Shown here: one piece after another, positions 1 through 7,710 of the stretch | Numbering within the stretch: position 1 is the stretch's first letter | Layout of the letters: every line of letters starts with the position of its first letter | Assembly: GCF_001936625.1 (NCBI RefSeq) | Contig: NZ_MSDU01000025.1 | Coordinates: 1-34,592 of the forward strand | Direction: 5' to 3' | DNA from: Domibacillus antri | Lineage (GTDB): Bacteria; Bacillota; Bacilli; Bacillales; Domibacillaceae | DNA: 34,592 nt | Notes under the pieces: model-generated | What the model saw: the letters and a program-made list of their open reading frames with translations, nothing else | Databases searched by the model: none | What the model was told of the DNA's origin: nothing | Made by a program: the position numbers and the translations under genes

Positions 1-80
1 GTGAGCGAGAGCAAGAGTCGGTGAGCGAGAGCAAGAGTCGGTGAGCGAGAGCAAGAGTCGGTGAGCGAGAGCAAGAGTCG
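1..80. repeat. 20-bp tandem repeat, four perfect copies
   Basis: The unit gtgagcgagagcaagagtcg is repeated four times head to tail with no mismatch, starting at the first base, so the array probably continues to the left. Twenty is not a multiple of three, so the plus strand meets a TGA in the early copies, although the last copies read openly to a TAA at 94-96. The opposite strand is open through the array. It may be the degenerate end of a repetitive protein gene or a non-coding minisatellite. There are no spacers, so it is not a CRISPR array. Confidence 0.9.
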
Positions 81-96
81 CGTGAACATGATCTAA

Positions 97-130
97 TAGT
101 AAAAGCCGCCCGGTTGGACGGCTTTTACTA
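97..130 (-). terminator. Rho-independent-type hairpin after the IclR gene
   Basis: A perfect 12-bp stem (97-108 paired with 119-130) has a 10-base loop and a T4 stretch within the arm. It lies 15 bases beyond the stop codon of the minus-strand IclR gene. It is nearly symmetrical, so it could also end transcription arriving from the repeat side. Confidence 0.7.
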
Positions 131-144
131 GTGAGGAATGGCTT

Positions 145-906
145 TTATGGACGGTAGCCGAAAGATGATGAAATTTTTTGGGCCTGCTCAAGGACATACT
201 GGCTGATTTCATCATCCGTATTTTTTGGAACAAGCGGTGTAAACCCGACGACAGTCAGTGCACCAAGCAGATTTTGCTGAAAGTCGAGGAGAGGAACGCT
301 GAATGATGAAATGTGCTCTATAAGCGGCTCTGACGCATACGTAAATTTATTTTTTTCTATCTCTCCGCGTTCTGTTATAAATTCTTTTCGTTTTAGTTCT
401 GTTAATTTGCTGAGTTCCCGCAGCTCCCACTCCTGTCGTTCCGTTCCCTTCATAAATGCCGCAAAAATTTTTCCGGATGATGATAACAGTGGCAGTTTTG
501 CACCGATTTGCGCGCCGATGTTAATGCCATAATTTGCGTTCCAGATGTGGGCTATAACAGGGCCGTCATGTGACCAGACCGCAAGAAGAGTGGTTAACGA
601 TGTTTGCTGGCTGATTTCTTTTAAATGAGGAAGAACGCGTCCGATAATGTCGGTGCTGCCGAGTGCCGCATTTCCATATTCAATCAACCGGCTGCCGAGT
701 GAATAAGTATTTTGCACGGGATCGCGGTAAAGGACGCCGGATTGTGTAAATGTATGCAAATATTTATACAGATTGCTTTTCGTCATGCCGGTGTATTCTT
801 GCACTTCCGCAAATTTTAAAGGGCGTGCTTTTTCAAGAAAAACATCGAGAATATTTAAGCCGATCTGTAAAGATTGAATTCCTTGAGGACTTTTTTGTTC
901 TGTCAT
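145..906 (-). CDS. IclR-family transcriptional regulator
   Basis: This is a DNA-binding regulator with an N-terminal winged helix-turn-helix (about residues 12-65, containing the TGMTKSNLYKYL recognition region) and a C-terminal IclR effector-binding domain. The ATG at 906 is chosen because AAAGGAGA sits just upstream; the frame stays open further upstream to about 984 but without a better site. At 253 residues it has the usual family length. It is divergent from the aromatic hydroxylase gene at 1085, so it most likely controls that gene and perhaps the transporter after it in response to an aromatic acid. Whether it activates or represses cannot be seen. Family assignment is secure; the ligand is inferred from context. 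Confidence 0.9.
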   Translation of the reverse strand: MTEQKSPQGIQSLQIGLNILDVFLEKARPLKFAEVQEYTGMTKSNLYKYLHTFTQSGVLYRDPVQNTYSLGSRLIEYGNAALGSTDIIGRVLPHLKEISQQTSLTTLLAVWSHDGPVIAHIWNANYGINIGAQIGAKLPLLSSSGKIFAAFMKGTERQEWELRELSKLTELKRKEFITERGEIEKNKFTYASEPLIEHISSFSVPLLDFQQNLLGALTVVGFTPLVPKNTDDEISQYVLEQAQKISSSFGYRP

Positions 907-976
907 TATTTTCTCCTTTGACTTGTTTCTATCTTTGACAATCAGTGTAGCAGTAGTGGATGAAAAAAGAAAAGTA

Positions 977-1070
977 TTTATCAATTCAACAATTTATTGA
1001 CAAAGGGAAAAAATTGCTTTAATGTGTTTATTAATGATGAATATAAGTCACTAATAATGGAATTGATAAA
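977..1070. promoter_or_regulatory. Paired 11-bp inverted repeats around the hydroxylase promoter (candidate IclR operator)
   Basis: TTTATCAATTC at 977-987 recurs as its exact reverse complement GAATTGATAAA at 1060-1070, one copy on each side of the promoter between the divergent iclR and hydroxylase genes. This arrangement would suit an IclR tetramer bridging two sites, but the binding is inferred. Confidence 0.4.
997..1025 (+). promoter_or_regulatory. Sigma-A promoter for the aromatic hydroxylase
   Basis: A perfect TTGACA (-35, 997-1002) is followed by a 17-base spacer and TAATGT (-10, 1020-1025). The start codon at 1085 is about 55 bases beyond the expected transcription start. The weak -10 fits a regulated promoter. 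Confidence 0.55.
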
Positions 1071-1084
1071 GGGGAGTGTATAAC

Positions 1085-2269
1085 ATGCAACATGTAAGCG
1101 AAGTTATTGTTGTCGGCGGTGGAATTGGCGGACTGGCAGCAGCTCTTGGTGTAGTGGAAGCGGGGAAAACAGTTGCCGTACTGGAACAGGCACCTGAGTT
1201 TGGCGAAGTGGGTGCGGGCATCCAGCTTGGTCCTAATGCGATGGCTGTCTTGGATCGTTTCGGACTTGTGGAAGAAATTAATAAATTGGCTGTGTTTCCG
1301 AAACGTCTCGTATTAAAAGATGTGTATACAGGTGAAGAATTAACAGCGCTTGATCTGGGAGAGGAATTTCAGGAACGCTACGGCCAGCCATACATTGTGA
1401 TGCACAGATCCGATTTGCATAGAGTGTTGTTAGAAGCGTGCCAAAAATCAAATAAAATTACTTTGTTAAATGATCAATCGATTCAATCAGCGGAGGAAAA
1501 TGAAAGCGGTATCTTAATCACAAATCAGCGCGGCGAGACATTTACGGCAAAAGCGGTCATTGGAGCAGACGGCCTTAAATCAAAAATGCGTAAACTGTTC
1601 AGCGATGATGAACCTATTTGCTCGGAATATGTTGCATACCGCGGTACGATCCCAATTAATGAAATCTCGGCTGATAGCAACCTTGATGATGTGATTATGT
1701 GGATTGGACCTAATCTTCACCTTGTTCAATATCCTGTTCGCCGCGGGGAATTATACAATCAGGTTGTTGTATTTAAATCGTTTGAATATAAAGAAGGATC
1801 GGAGGACTGGGGTACTCCGGAAGAAATGGACAAACGCTTTGAAGGAAGCCATCCGCTCGTTGTCAATGCTCTTTCATTCATTCAGCGTCAAATCCGCTGG
1901 CCGATGTACGACCGTCTACCGATTGATAATTGGACGAAAGGGAACATTACGCTTCTTGGCGACGCGGCTCATCCAATGCTTCAATACTTGGCGCAAGGCG
2001 GCTGCCAGGCGCTTGAAGATGCGGCTTGTCTCGCGGACGAACTGTTGAAAAATGAGGGAGACTACGAAATGATTTTCAAAAACTATCAGGAACAGCGTAT
2101 TCCACGGACAGCGAAGGTACAGCGCAATGCGAGAATATGGGGCGAAATTTTACATGCGGAAGATGAGTTGTCTATTTTACTCCGCAACACGATCTTTAAA
2201 TCACGCGAAGCGAATGATTTCAGCGCAACGGATTTCCTATATAGATATCATAAGAATTTAGTAAGATAA
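1085..2269 (+). CDS. FAD-dependent aromatic hydroxylase, 3-hydroxybenzoate 6-hydroxylase type
   Basis: This is a group A flavoprotein monooxygenase that would use NAD(P)H and O2 to hydroxylate an aromatic acid; the closest remembered relatives turn 3-hydroxybenzoate into gentisate. The sequence shows the FAD Rossmann motif GGGIGG (residues 11-16), the DG motif in GADGLKSK (160-167) and the GDAAHPMLQYLAQGG motif (292-306) that contacts the flavin. At 394 residues it is the usual length. ATG 1085 is preferred to GTG 1076 because GGGGAG lies 9 bases before it. A ring-cleaving dioxygenase is absent from the window, so the rest of the pathway must lie elsewhere. The substrate is inferred; salicylate or another hydroxybenzoate is possible. 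Confidence 0.85.
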   Translation: MQHVSEVIVVGGGIGGLAAALGVVEAGKTVAVLEQAPEFGEVGAGIQLGPNAMAVLDRFGLVEEINKLAVFPKRLVLKDVYTGEELTALDLGEEFQERYGQPYIVMHRSDLHRVLLEACQKSNKITLLNDQSIQSAEENESGILITNQRGETFTAKAVIGADGLKSKMRKLFSDDEPICSEYVAYRGTIPINEISADSNLDDVIMWIGPNLHLVQYPVRRGELYNQVVVFKSFEYKEGSEDWGTPEEMDKRFEGSHPLVVNALSFIQRQIRWPMYDRLPIDNWTKGNITLLGDAAHPMLQYLAQGGCQALEDAACLADELLKNEGDYEMIFKNYQEQRIPRTAKVQRNARIWGEILHAEDELSILLRNTIFKSREANDFSATDFLYRYHKNLVR

Positions 2270-2277
2270 ATGAAATG

Positions 2278-2300
2278 GCCCTGTAATTCAGGGCTTTCTT
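2278..2300 (+). terminator. Terminator after the hydroxylase gene
   Basis: GCCCTG pairs with CAGGGC (2278-2283 with 2289-2294) around a 5-base loop, followed by TTTCTTC. A diverged copy of this hairpin follows the hydroxylase remnant near 4160. Confidence 0.7.
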
Positions 2301-2388
2301 CAGTCTAATGAACACGAAGGATTTCAGAACGATGAAATCATCCCGAAATTTTTGTTGAAATGTATTTGTAACATCCTGTATATTCTTA

Positions 2389-2418
2389 TTAAGATACATA
2401 GTTCACTATTTTTATAAT
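2389..2418 (+). promoter_or_regulatory. Candidate promoter of the aromatic-acid transporter
   Basis: TTAAGA (2389-2394), an 18-base spacer and a perfect TATAAT (2413-2418) lie in the 239-base gap before the transporter. The gene therefore probably has its own transcript in addition to any read-through. Confidence 0.4.
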
Positions 2419-2459
2419 ATGAATCATGGAAAATAATAACGGAATTTTTTGGTGGGAAA

Positions 2460-2473
2460 AGTAAACGCTGTTA
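2460..2473 (+). promoter_or_regulatory. cre-like site (CcpA)
   Basis: AGTAAACGCTGTTA matches 12 of 14 positions of the catabolite-responsive element consensus TGWAANCGNTNWCA. It lies downstream of the candidate promoter and 35 bases before the transporter start, where bound CcpA could block transcription. Inference only. Confidence 0.3.
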
Positions 2474-2508
2474 AATATCTTTGAATTTCACCTGGAGGGA
2501 TCATTTGT

Positions 2509-3876
2509 ATGGCAAAAATCAACACTACTGAAATCATTAGTAACAGTAAATTTAACCGCTTTCATTTGGGGCTGTTAGCATGGGGGTTTCTTATCATCCT
2601 ATTTGATGGATATGATTTAGTCGTTTATGGAACTGTTGTCCCGTTGTTGATTCAAGAATGGAACCTATCGTCAGTTCAAGCAGGAGCAATGAGCAGTTAC
2701 GGATTATTCGGTATGATGTTCGGCGCGATTTTTTTGGGGATTTTGGCTGATCGAATTGGGCGGAAAAATGTAATCGCTTTATCGGTGATATTGTTTAGTC
2801 TCTTTACCGTTTTATGTGGATTTGCTAATGACCCTACAATTTTTTCCATCTATCGCTTTTTTGCTGGCATAGGTTTGGGAGGTATTATGCCGATCATTAT
2901 TGCGTTAATGACTGATTATTCACCAAAAAAGATGAAGAGCATGGTCGTTTCAATTGTACTGTGTGGATATTCTGTCGGTGGAATGCTTGCGCCAACGCTT
3001 GGGATTATCATAATGCCTAAATTTGGTTGGGAATCAATTTTTTGGGTCGCTGGTATTCCTTTATTGTTATTGCCTTTCATGTATAGATATCTTCCAGAGT
3101 CTTCTGTTCATTTAATTAGAACGGGCAATAAAGAAGAAATGTTTCGGATATTGAAAAAAGTCAGCCCGGGAATTACTTTTAATAAAGATGATGAGATGAT
3201 GAGTATCCCTTTGGCTGAATCAAAAGTTCCAGTTATCGGATTGTTTAAAGAAAAAAGAGGTTTGAGTACGGTCATGTTTTGGATTGCGTTTTTTAGCTGT
3301 TTACTAATGGTATATGGATTGAATACGTGGCTTCCTAAATTAATGATGGAAGCGGGCTATGCATTAAATTCAAGTTTAGGTTTCTTGATCGCCCTTCAAG
3401 GTGGAGCGATTATCGGTACATTAATTATTGCTCGTCTTTGTGATAAATATGGTTCTAAAAAGATGCTTGTACCTATGTATGCTTCAGGTGCAGTCGCGCT
3501 CACGTTACTCGGATTTAGCGGAAATACAATTGTTATTTATCTGCTGGTTGCGATTGCAGGAGCTGCTACAATTGGCGCACAAAATATTGTCCAGGCTTAT
3601 GTCTCACAATACTACCCGTCATATATACGTTCCACTGCTTTAGGAGTATCTTCAGGAATTGGCCGAATGGGTGGTATGCTGGGACCGTTATTAGGAGGAT
3701 TCCTTTTATCTATTACATTACCGATTCAATTGAATTTTATTGCATTTGCTATTCCGGGACTGATTGCGGCCATCGCATTATCTTTAGTTCCTGAAAAACG
3801 GGCTGCCTATCATAATCAGCCTAGTGAATTTGATCAAGAGGCAACTAATGAGATAAAAGCTAAATTGGCTAAGTAA
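2509..3876 (+). CDS. Aromatic acid:H+ symporter, MFS (AAHS family, PcaK/BenK-like)
   Basis: This inner-membrane transporter of 455 residues has about twelve membrane segments. The first segment carries the AAHS signature FDGYDLVVYG (about 32-41), and the loop between segments 2 and 3 carries the MFS motif in GILADRIGRKN (about 77-87). Such proteins bring in benzoate, hydroxybenzoates or gentisate with a proton. The start ATG follows TGGAGGG at good spacing. It sits between an aromatic-acid hydroxylase and the remnant of a second hydroxylase copy, which supports import of the hydroxylase's substrate. The exact substrate cannot be read from sequence. Confidence 0.88.
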   Translation: MAKINTTEIISNSKFNRFHLGLLAWGFLIILFDGYDLVVYGTVVPLLIQEWNLSSVQAGAMSSYGLFGMMFGAIFLGILADRIGRKNVIALSVILFSLFTVLCGFANDPTIFSIYRFFAGIGLGGIMPIIIALMTDYSPKKMKSMVVSIVLCGYSVGGMLAPTLGIIIMPKFGWESIFWVAGIPLLLLPFMYRYLPESSVHLIRTGNKEEMFRILKKVSPGITFNKDDEMMSIPLAESKVPVIGLFKEKRGLSTVMFWIAFFSCLLMVYGLNTWLPKLMMEAGYALNSSLGFLIALQGGAIIGTLIIARLCDKYGSKKMLVPMYASGAVALTLLGFSGNTIVIYLLVAIAGAATIGAQNIVQAYVSQYYPSYIRSTALGVSSGIGRMGGMLGPLLGGFLLSITLPIQLNFIAFAIPGLIAAIALSLVPEKRAAYHNQPSEFDQEATNEIKAKLAK

Positions 3877-3892
3877 GTTTTTTAGTAAAACC

Positions 3893-4149
3893 ATTAAACT
3901 TACCTTGTTTAATAATCAAAGTGTTCAAATCATTTCTAAAAATGAAAGCGGTATCTTAGTGGAAAATCAGTATGGCCAAACATTTGCAGCTAAAACCGAT
4001 ATTGGAGCGGATAAATTTAAATCGAATATGCGTAAACTGTTCAGCGGCGATGACGAGTTATACCTGATGAAATGGACAAACGTTTTGAAGGAAGCCATCC
4101 CCTTGTAAACAAAGCGCTATCATTTATTCAGCAAACCTTAGTAATGTAA
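3893..4149 (+). pseudogene. Decayed partial duplicate of the aromatic hydroxylase gene
   Basis: This stretch repeats the hydroxylase gene in pieces. Bases 3893 to about 4050 match the part encoding residues 124-175, including runs such as aatgaaagcggtatctta and atgcgtaaactgttcagcg. After a deletion, about 4067-4130 matches the part encoding residues 247-268, now in another frame. After a second deletion the last bases ttagtaatgtaa mirror the parent's ttagtaagataa ending. The FAD-binding N-terminus and GDAAHP region are gone, so no working enzyme can be made. It directly follows the transporter and keeps a diverged copy of the parent's terminator, so a whole second gene once stood here. Confidence 0.88.
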
Positions 4150-4153
4150 GATG

Positions 4154-4183
4154 AAAAAGCTCTGTTCATCAGGGCTTTTTTCT
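4154..4183 (+). terminator. Terminator after the hydroxylase remnant
   Basis: The stem AAAAAGCTCTG with CAGGGCTTTTT (one G-T pair) has a short loop and ends in a T-tract. It resembles the terminator at 2278-2300 in core sequence and position relative to the gene end. Confidence 0.8.
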
Positions 4184-4203
4184 ATGGGGATAGGGAGCTC
4201 TTA

Positions 4204-4232
4204 TTTCGAAACACGAAACTTTTTGTTATACT
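4204..4232 (+). promoter_or_regulatory. Weak candidate promoter of the DHA2 exporter
   Basis: TTTCGA, a 17-base spacer and TATACT (4227-4232) lie 37 bases before the start codon. The -10 is good and the -35 is poor. Confidence 0.3.
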
Positions 4233-4268
4233 AAAACCGGAGATTGACAAGGAAATCAGGTGTAATGG

Positions 4269-5678
4269 ATGGAGTCAAAACAGCAAAATGCATTTTGGTC
4301 GATCATTTTTGCCGTATTTTTTGGTAATTTTTTAGCCGTGATGAATACTTCCACTGTAAATATTGCGGTGCCGGCATTTATCAATGAGTTTTCATCGGAT
4401 TTGCCCGCAGCCCAATGGACGGTGACCGGATTTATGCTGGCAACGGGGGCGGTTGCACCGGCGACAGGATGGTTTGGTGCCCGGTTTGGCTATAAGCGTG
4501 TGTATATATCCGCTCTTATTGGTTTTTTTATTTGTTCGTTATTATGTACTTTTTCCTGGAATATTGAAAGTTTAATTGTGTTTCGCATTGTACAGGGGAT
4601 GTTCAGCGGGATCATTATGCCATCAACGATGACACTCGTCTATAAAACCATTGAAAGGGAGCGGCAGGCATTCGGAATCAGTTTGTGGAGTTTATCTGCT
4701 GTACTGGCGCCGGCGCTTGGTCCTGTACTGGCCGGCTTCTTTATTGATGCTTCAGGCTGGCCGGCGTTATTTTATATGAATTTACCCATTGCGGCGGCTG
4801 CTGTTTGGGCGGCGGTCATCTTTATTCCTGGTGCGGATTCCGGTGCAAAAATGCCATTTGATTTCCCGGGACTGCTGCTGTCATTTATCGGGAGCATTTT
4901 ACTGCTGACAGCTTTTGCGGAAGCGGAGTCATGGGGTTTTACAAATGTTAAGACGCTGCTTGTTACAGGAATTGCTCTATTATTGCTGGCGCTGTTTGTC
5001 CGCAGGGAAACCCGGATTCAGTTTCCGCTTCTTAATTTCAAGGTTCTCTCTCATCGCCGTTATGCGTACAGCCTTCTATTAAGTGCCGTGCTGTCTGTCG
5101 CTTTGTATGCGGGCGCTTTTTTAGTTCCGATCTTTCTGCAAAGCTCACTTGGTCTAGGCGCGCTGGAAACGGGGCTGATCATGATGCCGGGAGCACTAGT
5201 CATGGCTTTGTTCACGCCGGTGACCGGAAAGCTGTATGACAAAACGGGTCCTGCAGCGCTTATCTTGACTGGCCTGCTCATTATGATTGTCGGCACGTAT
5301 ATGATGGGGGACTTAAGCATTGAAACAACCACTTTATATATGGTCATCTGGACGTCGGTCCGTTACCTTGGTATTGCGCTTTGCAATATGCCGATTACGA
5401 ACGTGGGCATGTCGGCTGTGCCGGTTGACATTGCCGGCTATGCATCGGCACTCAACAACTGGGCGAGACAGTCGATTGCTTCTTTATCGATTGCGCTTTT
5501 TTCAGCCTTGTTAGCGTTTCAATCAAAAAAATATACAGCTGCAAACACTGATTTTGATTCAGCATTGGCTTTTGCAGCAGGGGATGTATTTCTTTACTCC
5601 ATTGTCCCGCTTGTCATTGCGCTGCCGCTTGTGTTTTTGCTGAAGAAACAACAAGCCGGGCAGGATTCAGCCGCGTGA
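4269..5678 (+). CDS. DHA2-family (EmrB/QacA-like) MFS drug exporter
   Basis: This 469-residue proton-driven multidrug or toxic-compound exporter should have fourteen membrane segments. It shows the family's N-terminal pattern NTSTVNIAVPAF and WTVTGFMLATGAVAP, the MFS loop motif in GARFGYKRVY, and the antiporter motif C in APALGPVLAGFF followed by GWPALFYMNLPI. The ATG at 4269 follows AAGGAAATCAGG. It is a single gene with its own weak promoter, beside the aromatic genes, so it could export aromatic compounds or unrelated drugs. Substrates are unknown. Confidence 0.88.
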   Translation: MESKQQNAFWSIIFAVFFGNFLAVMNTSTVNIAVPAFINEFSSDLPAAQWTVTGFMLATGAVAPATGWFGARFGYKRVYISALIGFFICSLLCTFSWNIESLIVFRIVQGMFSGIIMPSTMTLVYKTIERERQAFGISLWSLSAVLAPALGPVLAGFFIDASGWPALFYMNLPIAAAAVWAAVIFIPGADSGAKMPFDFPGLLLSFIGSILLLTAFAEAESWGFTNVKTLLVTGIALLLLALFVRRETRIQFPLLNFKVLSHRRYAYSLLLSAVLSVALYAGAFLVPIFLQSSLGLGALETGLIMMPGALVMALFTPVTGKLYDKTGPAALILTGLLIMIVGTYMMGDLSIETTTLYMVIWTSVRYLGIALCNMPITNVGMSAVPVDIAGYASALNNWARQSIASLSIALFSALLAFQSKKYTAANTDFDSALAFAAGDVFLYSIVPLVIALPLVFLLKKQQAGQDSAA

Positions 5679-5689
5679 CTGCGGTTAAC

Positions 5690-5714
5690 AAAAAACCCGC
5701 TGTGGAGCAGCGGG
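5690..5714 (-). terminator. Terminator of the thiamine operon
   Basis: CCCGCTG pairs with CAGCGGG (5696-5702 with 5708-5714). On the minus strand the stem starts one base past the thiF stop codon and is followed by T6, the correct polarity for ending the thi operon. It may also slow plus-strand read-through from the exporter. Confidence 0.85.
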
Positions 5715-5715
5715 A

Positions 5716-6741
5716 TTATTGGAAATATTGGTAATATACTTTTTTACTTTCTTCCACTGACGATGTTCCATGTATAAATACGCGTCCGTCTTTGAAAGCG
5801 GTAATCGTATATGGATCATTTTTAAATGAAATCAAAAAGGCGTTTTTATGCGTAATATGTGCGCTTTTTTCCACACTTTCGGATAAAAGATGGAGATCGC
5901 GCTGCTTCATATTGGATGGCCGTATTTGAACCGTATCACGTCCGCATAACACCGCAAATTTCGTCGATTGTTCATAGGAAAGAAACGGATACACCGGATT
6001 TGCCCCACAGGATGGGCAGTCCGGTTTTTTCAATTTCGCCGCATCAACGGAAGAAAATTGATTTATCCATAAATCAAATGAAAAAATGGTACCGCGCAGG
6101 GATTCCCGATTTCCGGTCAGCCATTTTAATACTTCCGCTGTCTGTGCCGAAGCGGTCATTTGCACAGCCGGTGAAATGATGCCTGCTGTGTCGCATGTGG
6201 CGCCTGCCTGTGGAATGGCATCCATTAAACAGTGCAGGCAGGGCGTTTCACCTGGAATAACCAGCAGTGACAAACCGCCTGAAGCGACACATGCACCATA
6301 TACCCACGGAATGCCATGTTTCTGCGCTGCGTCATTGATGACAAACCGGATGTCAAAGTTGTCAGTTCCATCAATAATGAGATCGACGGTACCGCCGGAT
6401 AAAATCCGCTCTAAAAAATCAGGATCGGCATCGAGCGTTAAAGCATCGATAACGACATCGGAGTTAATCATGGTCAGTCTTTTTTGCGCCGCTTCCGCTT
6501 TTGGCAGGCGGTCAATGGCATCCTGCTCGGTATATAAATTTTGCCGCTGCAGGTTGGAAAAGTCGACGTAATCACGGTCAACAATGGTCACGCGGCCAAC
6601 GCCGGCGCGGACAATCATTTCGGCATTGGCCGCGCCGAGCGCTCCGGCGCCAATGATTAAAACGTGTTTGCTGCGAAGCATTTCTTGGCCTTTTTTTCCA
6701 ATGCCGGAAAATAAAATTTGGCGTGAATACCGTTCGGTCAA
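5716..6741 (-). CDS. thiF: ThiF, adenylyltransferase for the sulfur carrier ThiS
   Basis: This E1-like enzyme adenylates the C-terminal glycine of ThiS so that sulfur can be loaded for thiazole synthesis. It is 341 residues long. The ATP-binding GAGALGA lies at 31-37, and the NLQRQ segment at 63-67. Two CxxC pairs (C168/C171 and C242/C245) would hold the structural zinc, and C183 lies in the conserved TCDTAG loop. About 90 residues follow the second CxxC pair. The gene starts 4 bases inside the end of thiG (ATGA overlap) and ends the operon. MoeB is a close relative, but the thi context decides the name. Confidence 0.93.
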   Translation of the reverse strand: MTERYSRQILFSGIGKKGQEMLRSKHVLIIGAGALGAANAEMIVRAGVGRVTIVDRDYVDFSNLQRQNLYTEQDAIDRLPKAEAAQKRLTMINSDVVIDALTLDADPDFLERILSGGTVDLIIDGTDNFDIRFVINDAAQKHGIPWVYGACVASGGLSLLVIPGETPCLHCLMDAIPQAGATCDTAGIISPAVQMTASAQTAEVLKWLTGNRESLRGTIFSFDLWINQFSSVDAAKLKKPDCPSCGANPVYPFLSYEQSTKFAVLCGRDTVQIRPSNMKQRDLHLLSESVEKSAHITHKNAFLISFKNDPYTITAFKDGRVFIHGTSSVEESKKVYYQYFQ

Positions 6742-7505
6742 AGTATACTCATTCCTTCCAGCGGACTCGACGCTGCGGCATGCATTTTTTTCGGAATGCG
6801 TCCTGCCTCGTAGCCGGCACGTCCAGCCAGTACGCCATACTTCATTGCTTCGGCCATTTTCACCGGATCATCCGCTCCCGACACAGCTGTGTTGAGCAGC
6901 ACACCGTCTGCGCCTAGTTCCATCGCTTTGGCTGCATCAGAAGGTACACCAATTCCCGCATCCACAATAACGGGTACAGATGACTGTTCAATGATGTAAC
7001 GAATATTAAGCGGGTTAATAATACCGAGACCTGTTCCAATCGGCGAAGCACCCGGCATGATCGCATGACAGCCCAGATCTTCAAGACGCTTTGCCAGCAG
7101 TACATCATCAGATGTGTATGGCAGGACGATAAATCCTTCTTCCAGAAGCATTTCAGATGCTTTTAGCGTTTCAACCGGGTCCGGGAGCAGCGTTTTATCA
7201 CAGCCGATTACTTCCACTTTAATCATGTCGCAAAGCCCGGATGCTTTGGCAAGCTTTGCGATACGCACCGCTTCTTCAGCTGTTTTCGCGCCTGCCGTAT
7301 TTGGGAGCAACGTATATTTTTTCACATCAATCTTTTCCAAAAAATTCGGCTGGTCCGGTTCAAAAATATTCATCCGGCGCACCGCAAAAGTTAAAATTTC
7401 TGTTTCTGATTTTTCCACCGCTTCTTTTTGAATATCAAAATCAGGGAATTTTCCTGTCCCGAGCAGCAGTCTTGATTTAAATGAATAAGGTCCAATCTTT
7501 AACAT
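6738..7505 (-). CDS. thiG: ThiG, thiazole synthase
   Basis: ThiG forms the thiazole phosphate ring from 1-deoxy-D-xylulose 5-phosphate, dehydroglycine and ThiS-thiocarboxylate. The protein has 255 residues and a TIM-barrel sequence, starting with the typical [20 protein letters not shown]96, in IKVEVIG, is the expected Schiff-base lysine. Further landmarks are [13 protein letters not shown] and the phosphate-binding PVIVDAGIG. It starts one base after thiS ends and overlaps thiF by four bases. Confidence 0.96.
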   Translation of the reverse strand: MLKIGPYSFKSRLLLGTGKFPDFDIQKEAVEKSETEILTFAVRRMNIFEPDQPNFLEKIDVKKYTLLPNTAGAKTAEEAVRIAKLAKASGLCDMIKVEVIGCDKTLLPDPVETLKASEMLLEEGFIVLPYTSDDVLLAKRLEDLGCHAIMPGASPIGTGLGIINPLNIRYIIEQSSVPVIVDAGIGVPSDAAKAMELGADGVLLNTAVSGADDPVKMAEAMKYGVLAGRAGYEAGRIPKKMHAAASSPLEGMSIL

Positions 7506-7506
7506 A

Positions 7507-7710
7507 TTATCCGCCTCCTACAAATTGAACGATTTCGATCCGGTCACCGTCGTTAAGCACCGCATCGTCACGTGTTGTTTTATCTAAAATGGATTGATTA
7601 AGTTCCACAATAGCCAGTTCTTTATTGAGCTTAAAATGGTCGAGCAAATCACGGACCGTTGTCACATGATCCGGCAGTTCCACGCCGCGTCCATTCACCG
7701 TCATATTCAT
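7507..7710 (-). CDS. thiS: ThiS, sulfur carrier protein
   Basis: This 67-residue ubiquitin-fold protein carries the sulfur for the thiazole ring as a thiocarboxylate on its last glycine. The sequence ends in QFVGGG, and the diglycine tail used by ThiF and ThiG is intact. The frame is open far upstream inside thiO, but AAAGGAGG lies 10 bases before the ATG at 7710. That ATG overlaps the thiO stop codon (ATGA), which indicates coupled translation. Confidence 0.95.
   Translation of the reverse strand: MNMTVNGRGVELPDHVTTVRDLLDHFKLNKELAIVELNQSILDKTTRDDAVLNDGDRIEIVQFVGGG

Noticed and set aside
1-80. Short repeat array as a CRISPR
   Set aside because: The copies abut directly with no spacers and no cas gene is nearby.
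6086-6571. 161-codon plus-strand frame inside thiF
   Set aside because: It is the antisense shadow of thiF, with low-complexity translation and no start signals.
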